Shown piece by piece: positions 17,978 through 28,241 of a DNA stretch of 59,846 nt. Position 1 is the stretch's first letter. Each line of letters begins with the position of its first letter. Under the pieces are notes generated by a model. It saw nothing but the letters and a program-made list of their open reading frames with translations. It made no database searches and was not told the origin of the DNA. The DNA comes from Psychrosphaera sp. (GTDB lineage Bacteria > Pseudomonadota > Gammaproteobacteria > Enterobacterales > Alteromonadaceae), in assembly GCA_028098005.1 (NCBI GenBank), contig JAOHFM010000003.1:1-59846 (forward strand). The letters are read 5' to 3'. Made by a program: the position numbers and the translations under genes.

Positions 17978-19066
17978 TTGGCGCACAAAAGTGTCAAAAA
18001 AACGACGATGAATAGTATTGGAAACTCAAGTAATGCTCTCGATCTGATTGGCCTTCAAGAATTGAAGTCAAAATCAAAAATGGATCCAGGCAATAAAGAA
18101 GCGCTGCATAAAGCTGCCCAACACTTTGAGTCTATTTTCATTGGAATGATGCTTAAATCAATGCGACAAGCAAATGCTGTTTTTGAAGAGGGCAATCCAA
18201 TGCACTCTAATACCACTAAGTTTTTTAGAGACATGTATGACTCTCAATTGGCTACTGATATGTCAGAGCAAGGCAGTATGGGTTTAGCCGATATTATTGT
18301 TGACCAATTGAGTGGTGATAATGATAAGTATGTAAACGCTGGAGTTTTAAGGAATGATAACCGATTTGATGAGTTAGTGGGCAATATATCAAAAAATCAA
18401 AACACTCTTGAACAAACCACTCCAAACCAAAATGCAGGATTTACTTTACCGGGTGATGACCAACACATAAAGGAACGTCTATTTGCTGGTGCTGAAGCAG
18501 CTATAAATGCAAATACTACAAAACAAGAAAAATCACCAGTTATTGCTAAGAAACCAAGTATAAGCTTTGATTCGCCAGAGGAGTTTGTTGATAGTGTGTG
18601 GGAATACGCAAAACAAAATGCATCAAAAATTGGCGTTAATCCTGCTGTTATGATTGCACAATCAGCCCTTGAAACCGGCTGGGGAAAGCACGTTATAAAA
18701 GATAAAGAAGGTAACTCAAGTTTTAACTTGTTTAATGTTAAAGCACATAGAGACTGGGATGGCTCTAAAACAGCACAATCAACCCTTGAATTTGAAAACG
18801 GTGTCGCTGTTAAAAAAGTAGAACCATTCCGAGTTTATAACAACCTAAATGAATCCTTTGGCGACTTCGTACATTTCTTAAAGAGCAATAACCGCTACCA
18901 ACCAGCCTTAGAGCAATCCGACAATCCGGAACAGTTTTTGCAGGGATTACAAGACGCTGGCTATGCGACCGATCCCAACTACGCAAATAAGATCCTAGGC
19001 ATATTAAACAGCGATAAATTTCAAGAAATGATTGGCAAATTTTCTGAATTAAGCGATGGCGAATAG
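17978..19066 (+). CDS. flgJ: Rod-capping peptidoglycan hydrolase FlgJ
   Basis: FlgJ scaffolds rod assembly and cuts a hole in peptidoglycan for it. The N-terminal rod-cap domain is visible as AAQHFESIFIGMMLKSMRQA and MYDSQLATDMSEQGSMGLAD. The C-terminal glucosaminidase-type (GH73) domain covers about 190-355, with the catalytic Glu in IAQSALETGWGKHV and VEPFRVYNNLNESFGDFVHF. The start is uncertain: TTG at 17978 gives the longest form, and ATG at 18008 (MNSIGNSSNALDL) looks equally natural; neither has a good ribosome site. The 362-residue length is normal. Confidence 0.93.
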   Translation: MAHKSVKKTTMNSIGNSSNALDLIGLQELKSKSKMDPGNKEALHKAAQHFESIFIGMMLKSMRQANAVFEEGNPMHSNTTKFFRDMYDSQLATDMSEQGSMGLADIIVDQLSGDNDKYVNAGVLRNDNRFDELVGNISKNQNTLEQTTPNQNAGFTLPGDDQHIKERLFAGAEAAINANTTKQEKSPVIAKKPSISFDSPEEFVDSVWEYAKQNASKIGVNPAVMIAQSALETGWGKHVIKDKEGNSSFNLFNVKAHRDWDGSKTAQSTLEFENGVAVKKVEPFRVYNNLNESFGDFVHFLKSNNRYQPALEQSDNPEQFLQGLQDAGYATDPNYANKILGILNSDKFQEMIGKFSELSDGE

Positions 19067-19078
19067 AGGAACTAAATA

Positions 19079-21100
19079 ATGGCTGGCGGAATTTTAGGTA
19101 CAGGTATTTCTGGTTTATCAGCAGCTCAACATGGGCTTGATACCACAGGTCATAACATTGCTAACGTTAATACGGAAGGTTTTAGTCGTCAAAGAGTTGA
19201 AACTATATCGACTGTTGGTTTGGCTTTTAGAAGTACGTTTTTAGGAAACGGAACTCAACTGGCCGGCATTACTCGTACTTTTAACGATTTTAACTACCAA
19301 GAAGTTATTTTTAACGCCAGCCAATATAACTCAAACAATACAAAATATGTTAATGCATCTCGAATGGATAACCTTCTTGCTGATCCTGAAACAGGGATTA
19401 CCACGTCTTTTGAGGAAATGTTTGATGGCATTAATGGAATCACAGAAGAGCCTACCATTATCTCAGCGAGAAATGTTGTATTGGCAAGAGCTGAAACCGT
19501 AGCTCAGCGTTTTAACTCGTTATACGAAGAGATAGCTGGCCAGCATTTAGGTGCGGTGAATGAAGAGATAACTACAAGTGTTGAAGAGATTAACGCTATC
19601 GCTGAGGAAATAGCGAACCTAAATGGTAAAATTCAGGTAGAAAATGCGGTAAGCGGTAGTGGCTTTCCACCGAATGATTTATTAGATAAACGAGACTTGT
19701 TACTTAAAAATTTGAGCGAAATGGTTCAGGTTGACACTATCAAGCGAGATGATGGCACAATTAATGTGACCATCGGCAAAGGCATAACGTTAGTTACAAA
19801 TTCTTTTTCGCTACCTCTTTCTGTTGAAAGAAATGAATTTGATTCGAGTAAACTAGAAATTGGGATAGCAACTAGAGCCGATACTGTCAATAAAACCTAT
19901 ATAACAAGCCAATTGTCGGGTGGCTCGCTTACGGGCTTATTTGATGCCCGTGATAATATGATTTTACCTACGCTACAAGAGCTCGGAAAATTAGCAATTG
20001 GTTTAGCAGACAGCTTTAACCGACAACAAACCTTGGGTCGGGACTTAAACGGCGAACAAGGTGAATACATGTTTAGCGATATTAATGAACCTCAACAGGT
20101 TCTGAGTCGTTCGTTAAATTCACAATTTAATGTCAATGAAACTAAATTTGAAACCTACATTCGCAATACTAATGAGCTATCTGGTGAAGATTACCGTTTA
20201 GATTATGACGGTACCAATATCGATATGACGGATATGGAAGGTAACGTTATAGCCCAATTCACACCGGCTGATATTGCAACAATGTCTGCTGGTACGGCGC
20301 TGACTGTAGAGGGCACTGGAATTGCGTTGGCAATTGACACAAATAACCTGACAGTTGGCGATAGTTTTATGATCCGCCCAACTCTTACTGGAGCAAGGGC
20401 AATAGAGCGAACGTTAGATGATCCAAAAAAGGTTGCTGCAGCGGATAACGCGTTAAGTATCTCGGCGACCAATAACCCAAATAATATTGAGCTCAAATTT
20501 TATGAGTTCACAACTGCTTCAGCTCCAGTAGCACCTTTACCTGCACCGTTACCAGATAACTCTATCTCAATAGAAATTGATGCAGGGGCGGCAAATTATA
20601 TTGTTCGAGATTCAGGTGGCACTGTTATTAGCGGACCAACTGCAATTCCAGCAGATCAAATTATTGACGATTCCGTCGCTGGATTTCGTTTTGAATTAAA
20701 AGGCGTACTGGCCGGCAGTGAAGTGTTTGATATTGTTCATGCTGATAACCCTGGTTTTGACGAAACGAAAAAGTTCGGTCCAGGTGACAACACTAATATG
20801 TTAGAAATGCTTAGCTTTCAGTCACAACGCAAGTTGGATAACGGCACTAATAGTTTATCTGAAAGTTATGCAGACTTAGTTACCACCATTGGTGTTGAAA
20901 CTAAAAGCAGAGAAATATCTACTGCGTCTTTTGAAACATTATTAGCTGGCTCTGAACAGAGATTAGCTGGGATTCAAGGTGTAAACCTTGATGAAGAAGC
21001 TGCAAATTTAATTCAATACCAACAAGCATACTCCGCCGCAGCAAGAATTATCACCGTTGCGCGAGATATATTCGACACCTTATTACAGGCGGCAAGGTAG
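19079..21100 (+). CDS. flgK: Flagellar hook-filament junction protein FlgK
   Basis: FlgK is the first hook-associated protein. The N-terminus (LGTGISGLSAAQHGLDTTGH, then NIANVNTEGFSRQRVE) and the C-terminus (NLDEEAANLIQYQQAYSAAARI) are canonical. It is long (673 residues) because the central region carries two modules, at about residues 371-432 and 491-555. They share a pattern ending GDSFMIRPT or SEVFDIVHAD and resemble two modules in FlgL. It lies 12 bases after flgJ and 6 bases before flgL, within one operon. The frame is intact throughout. Confidence 0.96.
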   Translation: MAGGILGTGISGLSAAQHGLDTTGHNIANVNTEGFSRQRVETISTVGLAFRSTFLGNGTQLAGITRTFNDFNYQEVIFNASQYNSNNTKYVNASRMDNLLADPETGITTSFEEMFDGINGITEEPTIISARNVVLARAETVAQRFNSLYEEIAGQHLGAVNEEITTSVEEINAIAEEIANLNGKIQVENAVSGSGFPPNDLLDKRDLLLKNLSEMVQVDTIKRDDGTINVTIGKGITLVTNSFSLPLSVERNEFDSSKLEIGIATRADTVNKTYITSQLSGGSLTGLFDARDNMILPTLQELGKLAIGLADSFNRQQTLGRDLNGEQGEYMFSDINEPQQVLSRSLNSQFNVNETKFETYIRNTNELSGEDYRLDYDGTNIDMTDMEGNVIAQFTPADIATMSAGTALTVEGTGIALAIDTNNLTVGDSFMIRPTLTGARAIERTLDDPKKVAAADNALSISATNNPNNIELKFYEFTTASAPVAPLPAPLPDNSISIEIDAGAANYIVRDSGGTVISGPTAIPADQIIDDSVAGFRFELKGVLAGSEVFDIVHADNPGFDETKKFGPGDNTNMLEMLSFQSQRKLDNGTNSLSESYADLVTTIGVETKSREISTASFETLLAGSEQRLAGIQGVNLDEEAANLIQYQQAYSAAARIITVARDIFDTLLQAAR

Positions 21101-21106
21101 GTTATT

Positions 21107-22624
21107 ATGAGAATAGCAACAAGCAACTATTTTGAAAGAAGTCTTACAAATATGCAGAACAGACAATCTGCGTTAGACCGAGCACAAATGGAGCTTTCTA
21201 CTGGTAAGAAAATTCTGAAGCCATCTGACGATCCAACGGGTGCAAATACTGCAATTCGATTGCGAAAAGAGTTAGATGTGTCTGATCGATATTTAACAGC
21301 CCAAAATACAGCGGAACGTTTTAACTTGTTAAGTGAGAACTCAATAGCAAGTATGACTGATATTATTTTTCGTGCAGAAGAGCTGTTGCTTACATCGACT
21401 AACGGTACGATGGATCAAAATAGTTTAAATGCGATAGCAGAAGAATTACAGCAAAGATTAGTTCAATTTGAAGGTTTGGCTAACACAACGAATGCGAACG
21501 GTGACTTTATCTTTTCAGGTTACCAAACGTCTACGCAGCCATATCAAAAAGATGACTTTGGTTACAATATTTATAAAGGTGATGATGGCCAACGAGACGT
21601 ACTAATCGCCGCTGGATTTAAAGTAGAAGTTAATGACCCTGGTAGTCTTTTTTTAGACAATGTGCCATCTGCAACGGCTAGCTTTGTGCCAACGGCAAAC
21701 CCAGCTAATCCGTCAAACAGTGAGATATCTTTGGGGTTTGTCACTAAAAAAGCGGAATTCGAAGCGACATTGCCGCCTGTTTATCCGGCGCCTTATACCG
21801 TCAACTTTGTTGCAGGCGCTGCGGCTGGTAACGTTAGGGTTGAAGTTCTAGATAGCGGGGGTGTAGCAGTTCCGATTGAACCTAATAAAAACGCGTTTTT
21901 AGACATCGCACCGGGAGACAGTGTAGAGTTTAATGGCATTGAATTTAAGACTCAAACTAATCCAGCACCAGTTGCAGGTGACTCGTTTCAATTAGACAGT
22001 TCACCAAACACGAGCATTCTCTGGACATTACAACAAGCTGTAGATGCTATGTCGATGGTTAGCACAAGTTACAATGCTTCGCGAGACGCAGGTAATGCAT
22101 CCGCTGCAGAGTTAACCGTTGGTAATATTATTGACCCTTCTTCAGGTCATATATTTGATGACTACACGGTTAATATTTTAGCGGGAGGTACTTTTGAAGT
22201 TTATGACAGCAAAGGGACGTTAGTTGCTGGACCCGATGACTATTTAACAAATAATAAAGTGTCTTTTTTAGGAATTGAATTTGATATTTCAGGGGCACCA
22301 GCTGCTGGTGACGTATTCCATGTGGATCGACCAGAAAGCCAAGCTCGAGTTGACTTAGTAGGAGGGCTTTTAACTGAGTTAAAGGCTGGCTTAACAACAA
22401 TCGATAATACACGCTCAGAAATGGGAGCGAGGTTAAATGCGATAGAAGTGGAAATCACGGCGCAGTATCGTTATCAAGAAATAACGAAGAGCACCTTGGC
22501 TTCAGTAGAAGAAATAGATATTTACGAAGCGATCAACAATTTAGAGAGTAATAAAGTTGGTTTGCAAGCTTCGCAACAGAGCTTTGCCAAAATACAAAAC
22601 CTCTCGTTATTTAACTATTTATAG
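21107..22624 (+). CDS. flgL: Flagellar hook-filament junction protein FlgL
   Basis: FlgL is the second hook-associated protein. It opens MRIATSNYFERSLTNMQNRQ with the flagellin-like motif STGKKILKPSDDPTGA and ends with a flagellin-type helix (EAINNLESNKVGLQASQQSF). At 505 residues it exceeds the common length of about 300-420. The excess is two copies of one module, at about 229-299 (PYTVNFVAG ... PVAGDSFQLDSS) and 352-408 (DYTVNILAG ... APAAGDVFHVDRP). It is the last gene before a strong terminator. Confidence 0.95.
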   Translation: MRIATSNYFERSLTNMQNRQSALDRAQMELSTGKKILKPSDDPTGANTAIRLRKELDVSDRYLTAQNTAERFNLLSENSIASMTDIIFRAEELLLTSTNGTMDQNSLNAIAEELQQRLVQFEGLANTTNANGDFIFSGYQTSTQPYQKDDFGYNIYKGDDGQRDVLIAAGFKVEVNDPGSLFLDNVPSATASFVPTANPANPSNSEISLGFVTKKAEFEATLPPVYPAPYTVNFVAGAAAGNVRVEVLDSGGVAVPIEPNKNAFLDIAPGDSVEFNGIEFKTQTNPAPVAGDSFQLDSSPNTSILWTLQQAVDAMSMVSTSYNASRDAGNASAAELTVGNIIDPSSGHIFDDYTVNILAGGTFEVYDSKGTLVAGPDDYLTNNKVSFLGIEFDISGAPAAGDVFHVDRPESQARVDLVGGLLTELKAGLTTIDNTRSEMGARLNAIEVEITAQYRYQEITKSTLASVEEIDIYEAINNLESNKVGLQASQQSFAKIQNLSLFNYL

Positions 22625-22678
22625 GCAAGTATTAACTTGCAGGTTTCTAACATTCGCTAAAGCGGATCTTATTAGTCA

Positions 22679-22725
22679 AAAAAGCGGCAATTATGATCAT
22701 TTTTTATAATTGCCGCTTTTTTTTA
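22679..22725 (+). terminator. Rho-independent terminator after flgL
   Basis: The stem AAAGCGGCAATTAT pairs with ATAATTGCCGCTTTT around a short loop and is followed by a run of T (22717-22724). It ends the flgJ/K/L unit. The rest of 22625-22959 holds no gene: it contains AT-rich sequence and the sigma-54 promoter of flagellin 1. Confidence 0.9.
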
Positions 22726-22882
22726 TCAAAAATTTGTCGCTCCATCTAAACAGTAAAACCTCAAATACCCCATCAAAAAAGACATCATTATCTATTTTTA
22801 TGTAACCGTGGTTTTGTTTTTCCTATTGTTTTTAAAGGTTTTATTAGCTTTTTATTATTGTTTTTTGCTTACTGATAATAAT

Positions 22883-22898
22883 TGGCATACAGAATGCA
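22883..22898 (+). promoter_or_regulatory. Sigma-54 promoter of flagellin 1
   Basis: TGGCATA-CAGA-ATGCA has GG and GC ten bases apart. It lies 62 bases before the flagellin 1 ATG. The very T-rich 22795-22870 stretch upstream could be an activator or IHF region. No sigma-28 site was found before this gene. Confidence 0.75.
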
Positions 22899-22959
22899 GT
22901 AGTCATTGTGAGAAAAGAACAGCAGGGGACACCCCTAGTTAAGTTCACAGGAGAAAACA

Positions 22960-24525
22960 ATGGCTTTATTCGTAAATACTAATGTTGCTTCCATTAATGG
23001 GCAGCGTAACTTAATGGGTTCGACAAACAACTTAGAAACTTCTATGAATCGTTTGGCATCGGGCTTAAGAATTAATAGTGCCCGAGATGATGCTGCGGGT
23101 TTACAAATTTCAAACCGATTAACATCGCAAATTAATGGCCTTAATGTGGCTATGCGAAATGCCAATGATGGTATTTCAATGGCACAAACAGCCGAAGGTG
23201 CGATGCAAGAATCGACAAACATATTACAGCGTATGCGAGACTTATCTATTCAGTCTGCAAACGCAACAAACTCTACTGTTGATCGTAAAGCGCTACAAGA
23301 AGAAGTTATTCAGCTTAAGTCTGAATTAGATCGTATTGCTAATACAACTACTTTTGGTGGTCAAAAGCTAATCGACGGCTCTTTTGGTGTTCAACAATTC
23401 CAGGTTGGCTCTCAGGCTAACGAGACGATAGCTATTTCAATTAATTCAGCTCAGGTTGATGATTTAGGTAGTGCCCGATATAGCATGGGTGGAACCAATG
23501 CTGGCAGTGCCGCTAATACTGAGCTTGGTTCAGCTGTTGCAGGTTTATCTCATCCTCTTGCTGATGCCAATGGTGAAACATTAACCATTGGTGGTATTAA
23601 TACTTCTCAGGTTTCTATTAACCAGAATGACTCAGCAGCCGATATGGCCGCAAAAATCAGTTCAGTTTTCAATACTACAGGTGTAAACGCGGACGCGAAG
23701 ACCGTAGCTCGCATGGAAAACTTTAGTAATATGGCAGCAGATGACGGCATCAGCTTCATCTTGGCTAATGGCGATCCTACGGACTCTACCACAGGTAAGT
23801 CTATCGTTTCGTTTACGGCAAGCGGCGTGCTTGAAGATGATTTACAAACATTAGTTAATAAAGTTAATGAAAACTCAGCTGTCTCTGGAATTGGTGCAAA
23901 ATATGACGCTGCAACAACTTCAGTTGTTTTAACGTCGGAAGACGGCGACAATATTGTATTACAAGACTTTACAGATAGCGGAACAGGTGCAGCAGCATCG
24001 TTTGATATGCAAGGTAGTAGCTACAATGATGACCAAGATGTTGGAGCCGCTGTTACTCTTACATCAGGTGGTATAAACGATGTTACTATAAAAGGACAGT
24101 TACAATTAGATAGTACTGTGCTGTTCAGTGTCGCGTCTGATACTGATGGTGGCGGTGCTTCTGACTTAACAGGCTTGGCTGATACAGTTACTGCGCAAGC
24201 TAGTGAAGAAAATATCCAATCTGTTGACATCACTACGTCAATAGGTGCGCAAAATGCAATTGCGATTATTGATGGTGCGTTGAGCAAAATCGATAGAAAT
24301 AGAGCAACACTTGGTGCGGTTCAAAACCGATTGCAATCTACAATCTCTAACTTAGCAAACATCGTTGAAAACTCTTCAGGTGCTCGTGCACGTATTAGAG
24401 ATACAGATTTTGCTACAGAAACTGCGGAGCTAACGCGTAACCAGATCCTTCAACAGGCTGGTACGTCAATATTGGCTCAGGCTAACCAGTTACCACAAGC
24501 TGCGTTATCTCTTTTAGGTAACTAA
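22960..24525 (+). CDS. Flagellin 1 (sigma-54 class)
   Basis: This is a filament subunit. The conserved N-terminal D0/D1 region ([40 protein letters not shown]) and C-terminal region ([31 protein letters not shown]) bracket a central variable region (about 170-420) with flagellin-IN-like segments such as [15 protein letters not shown]. The 521 residues are long for the family. The ATG follows CACAGGAGAAAACA. It has its own sigma-54 promoter and terminator. Arginine is mostly CGA or CGT with AGA, not the strongly optimised pattern of flagellin 3. By analogy with Vibrio FlaA, a sigma-54 flagellin may be the proximal or essential one; that is inference. Confidence 0.95.
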   Translation: MALFVNTNVASINGQRNLMGSTNNLETSMNRLASGLRINSARDDAAGLQISNRLTSQINGLNVAMRNANDGISMAQTAEGAMQESTNILQRMRDLSIQSANATNSTVDRKALQEEVIQLKSELDRIANTTTFGGQKLIDGSFGVQQFQVGSQANETIAISINSAQVDDLGSARYSMGGTNAGSAANTELGSAVAGLSHPLADANGETLTIGGINTSQVSINQNDSAADMAAKISSVFNTTGVNADAKTVARMENFSNMAADDGISFILANGDPTDSTTGKSIVSFTASGVLEDDLQTLVNKVNENSAVSGIGAKYDAATTSVVLTSEDGDNIVLQDFTDSGTGAAASFDMQGSSYNDDQDVGAAVTLTSGGINDVTIKGQLQLDSTVLFSVASDTDGGGASDLTGLADTVTAQASEENIQSVDITTSIGAQNAIAIIDGALSKIDRNRATLGAVQNRLQSTISNLANIVENSSGARARIRDTDFATETAELTRNQILQQAGTSILAQANQLPQAALSLLGN

Positions 24526-24558
24526 TCTTAGCGTAATTTAAAAATTGTTTTCTCATTT

Positions 24559-24588
24559 TAAAAAAGCTCCGGAAGGAGCTTTTTTTTG
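24559..24588 (+). terminator. Rho-independent terminator after flagellin 1
   Basis: AAAAAAGCTCC, loop GGAA, GGAGCTTTTTTTT: a perfect short stem with a long T tract, 34 bases after the stop. Between it and flagellin 2 (24589-24860) I see no real gene; a weak hairpin at 24599-24623 and a promoter-like site at 24791 are the only structure. Confidence 0.92.
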
Positions 24589-24790
24589 TTCTATTTCTAA
24601 ATGGCGGAAAATATTTGCCATTTAAAACCGCCAACAAAGAGGCACTATACTGCCGCTTCCATTGTTTTCCTTAAATTGATTTATATCATCATCTTAATGC
24701 CTAAAAATTTAAACCTTTATTGGACTATACGTACAGCGGAAGACTCATATTATCGAGTAACCCATTACTTTTTTTATTGTAATTTTAAGC

Positions 24791-24806
24791 TGGCACGAAA
24801 ATTGGA
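24791..24806 (+). promoter_or_regulatory. Sigma-54-like promoter of flagellin 2
   Basis: TGGCACG-AAAA-TTGGA has a perfect -24 half but GG rather than GC in the -12 half. It ends 54 bases before the ATG. No sigma-28 motif is visible before this gene, so this is the best candidate, possibly a weak one. Confidence 0.5.
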
Positions 24807-24860
24807 TGCTTTTATAGACAAAAGTAATATTGATATTAAACAGTCTGAAAGGAGATTGTG

Positions 24861-26402
24861 ATGGCATTAACAGTAAATACAAATGTGGCATCGCTTAATG
24901 GCCAGCGAAACCTCATGGGGTCTTCCCAAGGTTTAGAAACTTCGATGCAACGACTTGCTTCTGGTTTGCGAATTAACAGTGCTCGAGATGATGCTGCTGG
25001 TTTACAAATTTCAAACCGTTTGACGTCTCAAATTAATGGCTTAAATGTAGCGGTTCGAAATGCCAATGATGGTATTTCCATGGCTCAAACCGCAGAAGGT
25101 GCGTTGCAAGAAAGCACAAACATCTTGCAAAGAATGCGAGATTTGTCTATTCAAGCGGCTAATGCAACCAATACAACAGTTGATCGTAAAGCACTGCAAG
25201 AAGAAGTAGTTCAGTTAAAGTCTGAGCTTAACCGAATTGCCGATACAACAACATTTGGTGGTCAAAAGCTATTAGATGGCTCATTTGGTGTTCAGCAATT
25301 CCAGGTTGGCGCTCAAGCTAACGAAACCATTGGTTTAGCAATCAACTCTTCACAGATTGATGATCTTGGCTCTGCCCGATCAACATTGGACGCTGGTTCT
25401 TTAATGGGAACCGAGAGCGTGGCGAGTGCAAATGCGACGGCAGCAGCAGGAAACTTAGACTTTACAAACTCTGATACAATGACAATTAATGGGGTAAACC
25501 CAGCGACAGTTAGTTTTGCTCAAACTGACAGTGCTGCGGATATGGCCTCTAAAATAAATGCAGAGTTCAATACTACGGGTGTTAGTGCAGACGCAAAAAC
25601 CGGAGCAGTTATTGAGAATTTAACAAACCTTGATGCTGGTGATGGCTTGAGCTTTACACTTAGTAATGGTTCTGCAACTGAAATTATTTCAATTTCAGCA
25701 AGCGGCTCTGTTAATGAAGACATGCAAGCACTTGTTAATAAAATTAACGAGAAGTCTGCAGTTACTGGAATCGGTGCTAAGTTTGACTCTACAGGCGGTA
25801 CAGGCGGAATTGCAGCAATAGAACTTACATCAGAAGCGGGTGACAACATCGTTATTGGTGATTTGACTGACGATTTAGCCGGTGGTGCTAACATTGCAAC
25901 ATTTGATGTAGATGCGACCTTATACGATGGATCTTTATCGGGCACAGCTTCAACAGTAACGGCTAACGGTACTACTGATTCGATTGCGGTTAGAGGTTCT
26001 ATTCAATTGAATAGTACTTTAGGCTTTTCGCAACAAACATCGTCTACAGAGTCTGGTTCGGGCAATCTTGACCAAGCTTTAGAAGTAACGGTAGAAACCG
26101 TTGACTTAACAACAGCTCAGGGTGCACAAGACGCAATTTCTGTTATTGATGGTGCACTAGCCAAAATAGACAGAAACCGTTCTACGCTCGGTGCGGTTCA
26201 AAACCGATTGCAATCGACAATTAATAACTTGTCGTCAATCTCTGAAAACTCGTCGGCGGCTCGCTCTCGAATTCGAGATACTGACTTTGCAACAGAAACG
26301 GCACAATTAACTAAAAACCAAATACTGCAACAAGCAGGCACTACGATTTTAGCTCAGGCGAATCAGGTACCGCAGGCAGCATTGAGTCTTTTAGGCGGAT
26401 AA
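24861..26402 (+). CDS. Flagellin 2
   Basis: This is a filament subunit with standard N-terminal ([20 protein letters not shown]) and C-terminal ([20 protein letters not shown]) domains. The central region has the flagellin-IN-like segment [19 protein letters not shown] and is closely related to that of flagellin 3 over its whole length. The frame opens at a GTG (24858), but the ATG at 24861 is six bases after AAGGAG and is the likely start, giving 513 residues. Arginine is mostly CGA (11 of about 18 by hand count), unlike flagellin 3. A small hairpin follows the stop. Confidence 0.95.
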   Translation: MALTVNTNVASLNGQRNLMGSSQGLETSMQRLASGLRINSARDDAAGLQISNRLTSQINGLNVAVRNANDGISMAQTAEGALQESTNILQRMRDLSIQAANATNTTVDRKALQEEVVQLKSELNRIADTTTFGGQKLLDGSFGVQQFQVGAQANETIGLAINSSQIDDLGSARSTLDAGSLMGTESVASANATAAAGNLDFTNSDTMTINGVNPATVSFAQTDSAADMASKINAEFNTTGVSADAKTGAVIENLTNLDAGDGLSFTLSNGSATEIISISASGSVNEDMQALVNKINEKSAVTGIGAKFDSTGGTGGIAAIELTSEAGDNIVIGDLTDDLAGGANIATFDVDATLYDGSLSGTASTVTANGTTDSIAVRGSIQLNSTLGFSQQTSSTESGSGNLDQALEVTVETVDLTTAQGAQDAISVIDGALAKIDRNRSTLGAVQNRLQSTINNLSSISENSSAARSRIRDTDFATETAQLTKNQILQQAGTTILAQANQVPQAALSLLGG

Positions 26403-26437
26403 TTTCAACTTTTTTACAAAAAATTGAAAATAAATTA

Positions 26438-26460
26438 GGACAGCTAACATGCTGTCCTTT
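26438..26460 (+). terminator. Hairpin after flagellin 2
   Basis: AGGACAGC, loop TAACA/T, GCTGTCCTTT: a perfect eight-pair stem with only three T after it, so termination may be partial. Confidence 0.6.
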
Positions 26461-26514
26461 CTGCGTTTAAGCACTTTTTAATAAGCGTTGATCCAAAAAA
26501 GTTAAAAAAAATAT

Positions 26515-26541
26515 TAAAGGCGTTCATAAAAGCGCCGATAA
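26515..26541 (+). promoter_or_regulatory. Sigma-28 (FliA) promoter of flagellin 3
   Basis: TAAA at 26515-26518, a 15-base spacer, then GCCGATAA at 26534-26541: an exact match to the FliA consensus. The leader to the flagellin 3 ATG is about 45 bases and carries GGGGTAGGAG as ribosome site. Confidence 0.92.
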
Positions 26542-26593
26542 CATTTTTGAACGAAATATTAACTTTCACCCGCTTAGGGGTAGGAGAATCAAC

Positions 26594-28132
26594 ATGGCAT
26601 TAACAGTAAACTCAAATCCAGCCTCAATAAACGCTCAAAACAAACTGGGCATGGCGTCTGGTGGTCTTAAGACTTCAATGGAGCGTTTAGCATCTGGTCT
26701 ACGTATCAACAGTGCGAAAGACGATGCAGCGGGTCTACAAATCTCAAACCGTCTTACTTCTCAAATAAACGGTCTAAACGTTGCGGTACGTAACGCGAAT
26801 GACGGTATTTCAATGGCTCAAACAGCTGAAGGTGCACTTCAAGAAAGTACAAACATCTTACAGCGTATGCGTGACTTGTCTGTTCAAGCATCTAACGCAA
26901 CAAATACAACAGTTGATCGTAAAGCGCTTCAAGAGGAAGTAGTTCAGCTTAAATCTGAATTAAACCGTATCGCTGAAACGACTACGTTTGGTGGCCAACA
27001 GTTATTAGATGGCTCATTTGGTAACCAAAACTTCCAAGTTGGTGCCGATGCGAACCAAACAATCGGGTTAGCTATTAACTCATCTCAAACTGATGATTTA
27101 GGCTCAACAAGATCTTCATTAGATGATGGTTCATTAATGGGTGTTGCAGGAACCGCCGTTGCGAATGCTACGGCAGCGGCAGGAAACTTAGACTTTACCA
27201 ATGCTGATACAATACAGATTGATGGCGTGAACACTGCGACAGTTAGTTTCGCAGTCGATGATAGTGCATCAAGTATGGCGGCGAAAATTAATGCTGAATT
27301 TAATACTACAGGTGTTAAAGCAGATGCAAAAACAACTGCGATAATGGAAAACTTTGCCAACCTTGATGCAGGTGATGGCCTAAGCTTTACATTAAGTAAC
27401 GGTACAGCTGAAGAAATCATTTCTATCACTGCATCAGGTAACAACATTGATGACATGCAATCGCTTGTTAATAAAATCAACGAAGTGTCAGCGGTAACAG
27501 GTATTGGCGCCAAGTTTGATTCTACTGGTGGTACAGGTAATATCTCAGCAATTGAATTAACATCGGAAGCAGGCGATAACATCATAATCGCTGATGTTAC
27601 AGACGACTTAAGCGCGGATGCAAACGCTGCTACATTCGATGTTGATGGGGCTGGATATGACGGTACTCTAGCGGGAGCTGCTGAAACAGTTACGGCCAAT
27701 GCTACTACGGACTCAGTAGCGGTACGTGGTTCAATTCAGTTAGACAGTACTTTAGGTTTCACTCAACAAACGAGTTCAGCAGAAAGTGGTTCTGGTAACG
27801 CAGACCGTTCTCAAGAAATTACAATTGATACTGTAGATTTAACTACTGCGCAAGGTGCTCAGGATGCAATTTCAGTTATTGATGGTGCATTAGCTAAAAT
27901 TGACCGTAACCGCTCAACGTTGGGTGCTGTTCAAAACCGTTTATCATCAACGGTTAATAACTTAAGCTCAATTGTTGAAAACTCAACGTCTGCTCGTTCA
28001 CAAATTCGTGACACAGACTTTACAGTAGAAACTGCTAACCTAACTAAGAACCAAATCCTTCAACAGGCTGGTACATCAATCTTAGCTCAGGCGAACCAGT
28101 TACCACAGGCCGCTTTGAGTCTTCTAGGCTAG
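26594..28132 (+). CDS. Flagellin 3, probable major filament subunit (sigma-28 class)
   Basis: It has flagellin N- and C-terminal domains ([40 protein letters not shown]) around a variable region closely related to flagellin 2. It is preceded by a perfect sigma-28 promoter and TAGGAG. By hand count 14 of 16 arginines are CGT, with one CGC, one AGA and no CGA. Such codon use marks very highly expressed genes and contrasts with the CGA-rich flagellins 1 and 2 beside it. I infer that it supplies most of the filament. Two hairpins follow the stop. Confidence 0.95.
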   Translation: MALTVNSNPASINAQNKLGMASGGLKTSMERLASGLRINSAKDDAAGLQISNRLTSQINGLNVAVRNANDGISMAQTAEGALQESTNILQRMRDLSVQASNATNTTVDRKALQEEVVQLKSELNRIAETTTFGGQQLLDGSFGNQNFQVGADANQTIGLAINSSQTDDLGSTRSSLDDGSLMGVAGTAVANATAAAGNLDFTNADTIQIDGVNTATVSFAVDDSASSMAAKINAEFNTTGVKADAKTTAIMENFANLDAGDGLSFTLSNGTAEEIISITASGNNIDDMQSLVNKINEVSAVTGIGAKFDSTGGTGNISAIELTSEAGDNIIIADVTDDLSADANAATFDVDGAGYDGTLAGAAETVTANATTDSVAVRGSIQLDSTLGFTQQTSSAESGSGNADRSQEITIDTVDLTTAQGAQDAISVIDGALAKIDRNRSTLGAVQNRLSSTVNNLSSIVENSTSARSQIRDTDFTVETANLTKNQILQQAGTSILAQANQLPQAALSLLG

Positions 28133-28158
28133 TTTAAGTAGAGCCAATGGCTGACAAT

Positions 28159-28182
28159 GATGACTAGAGCTTTCTAGTCATC
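28159..28182 (+). other. Inverted repeat after flagellin 3
   Basis: GATGACTAGA and TCTAGTCATC form a perfect ten-pair stem with a four-base loop, 27 bases after the stop. There is no T tract; it could protect the 3' end of an abundant message or support the terminator just downstream. Confidence 0.6.
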
Positions 28183-28188
28183 TATACT

Positions 28189-28222
28189 AAAACCAATGGC
28201 AGTCAATGACATTGGTTTTTTT
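28189..28222 (+). terminator. Rho-independent terminator after flagellin 3
   Basis: AAAACCAATG pairs with CATTGGTTTT and a T run follows. It separates flagellin 3 from flaG; I see no clear promoter between here and flaG, so flaG may depend on read-through. Confidence 0.85.
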
Positions 28223-28241
28223 ACTATCAGCAGTTACGTGA

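Noticed and set aside
24601..24861. Open frame of 86 codons between flagellins 1 and 2
   Set aside because: It overlaps the sigma-54-like promoter, the ribosome site and the start of flagellin 2, has no ribosome site of its own, and looks like random AT-rich translation.
22960..28132. Repeated DNA blocks in the three flagellin genes as a mobile or CRISPR-type repeat
   Set aside because: The repeats are the conserved coding ends of paralogous flagellins, with no spacer structure or element ends.
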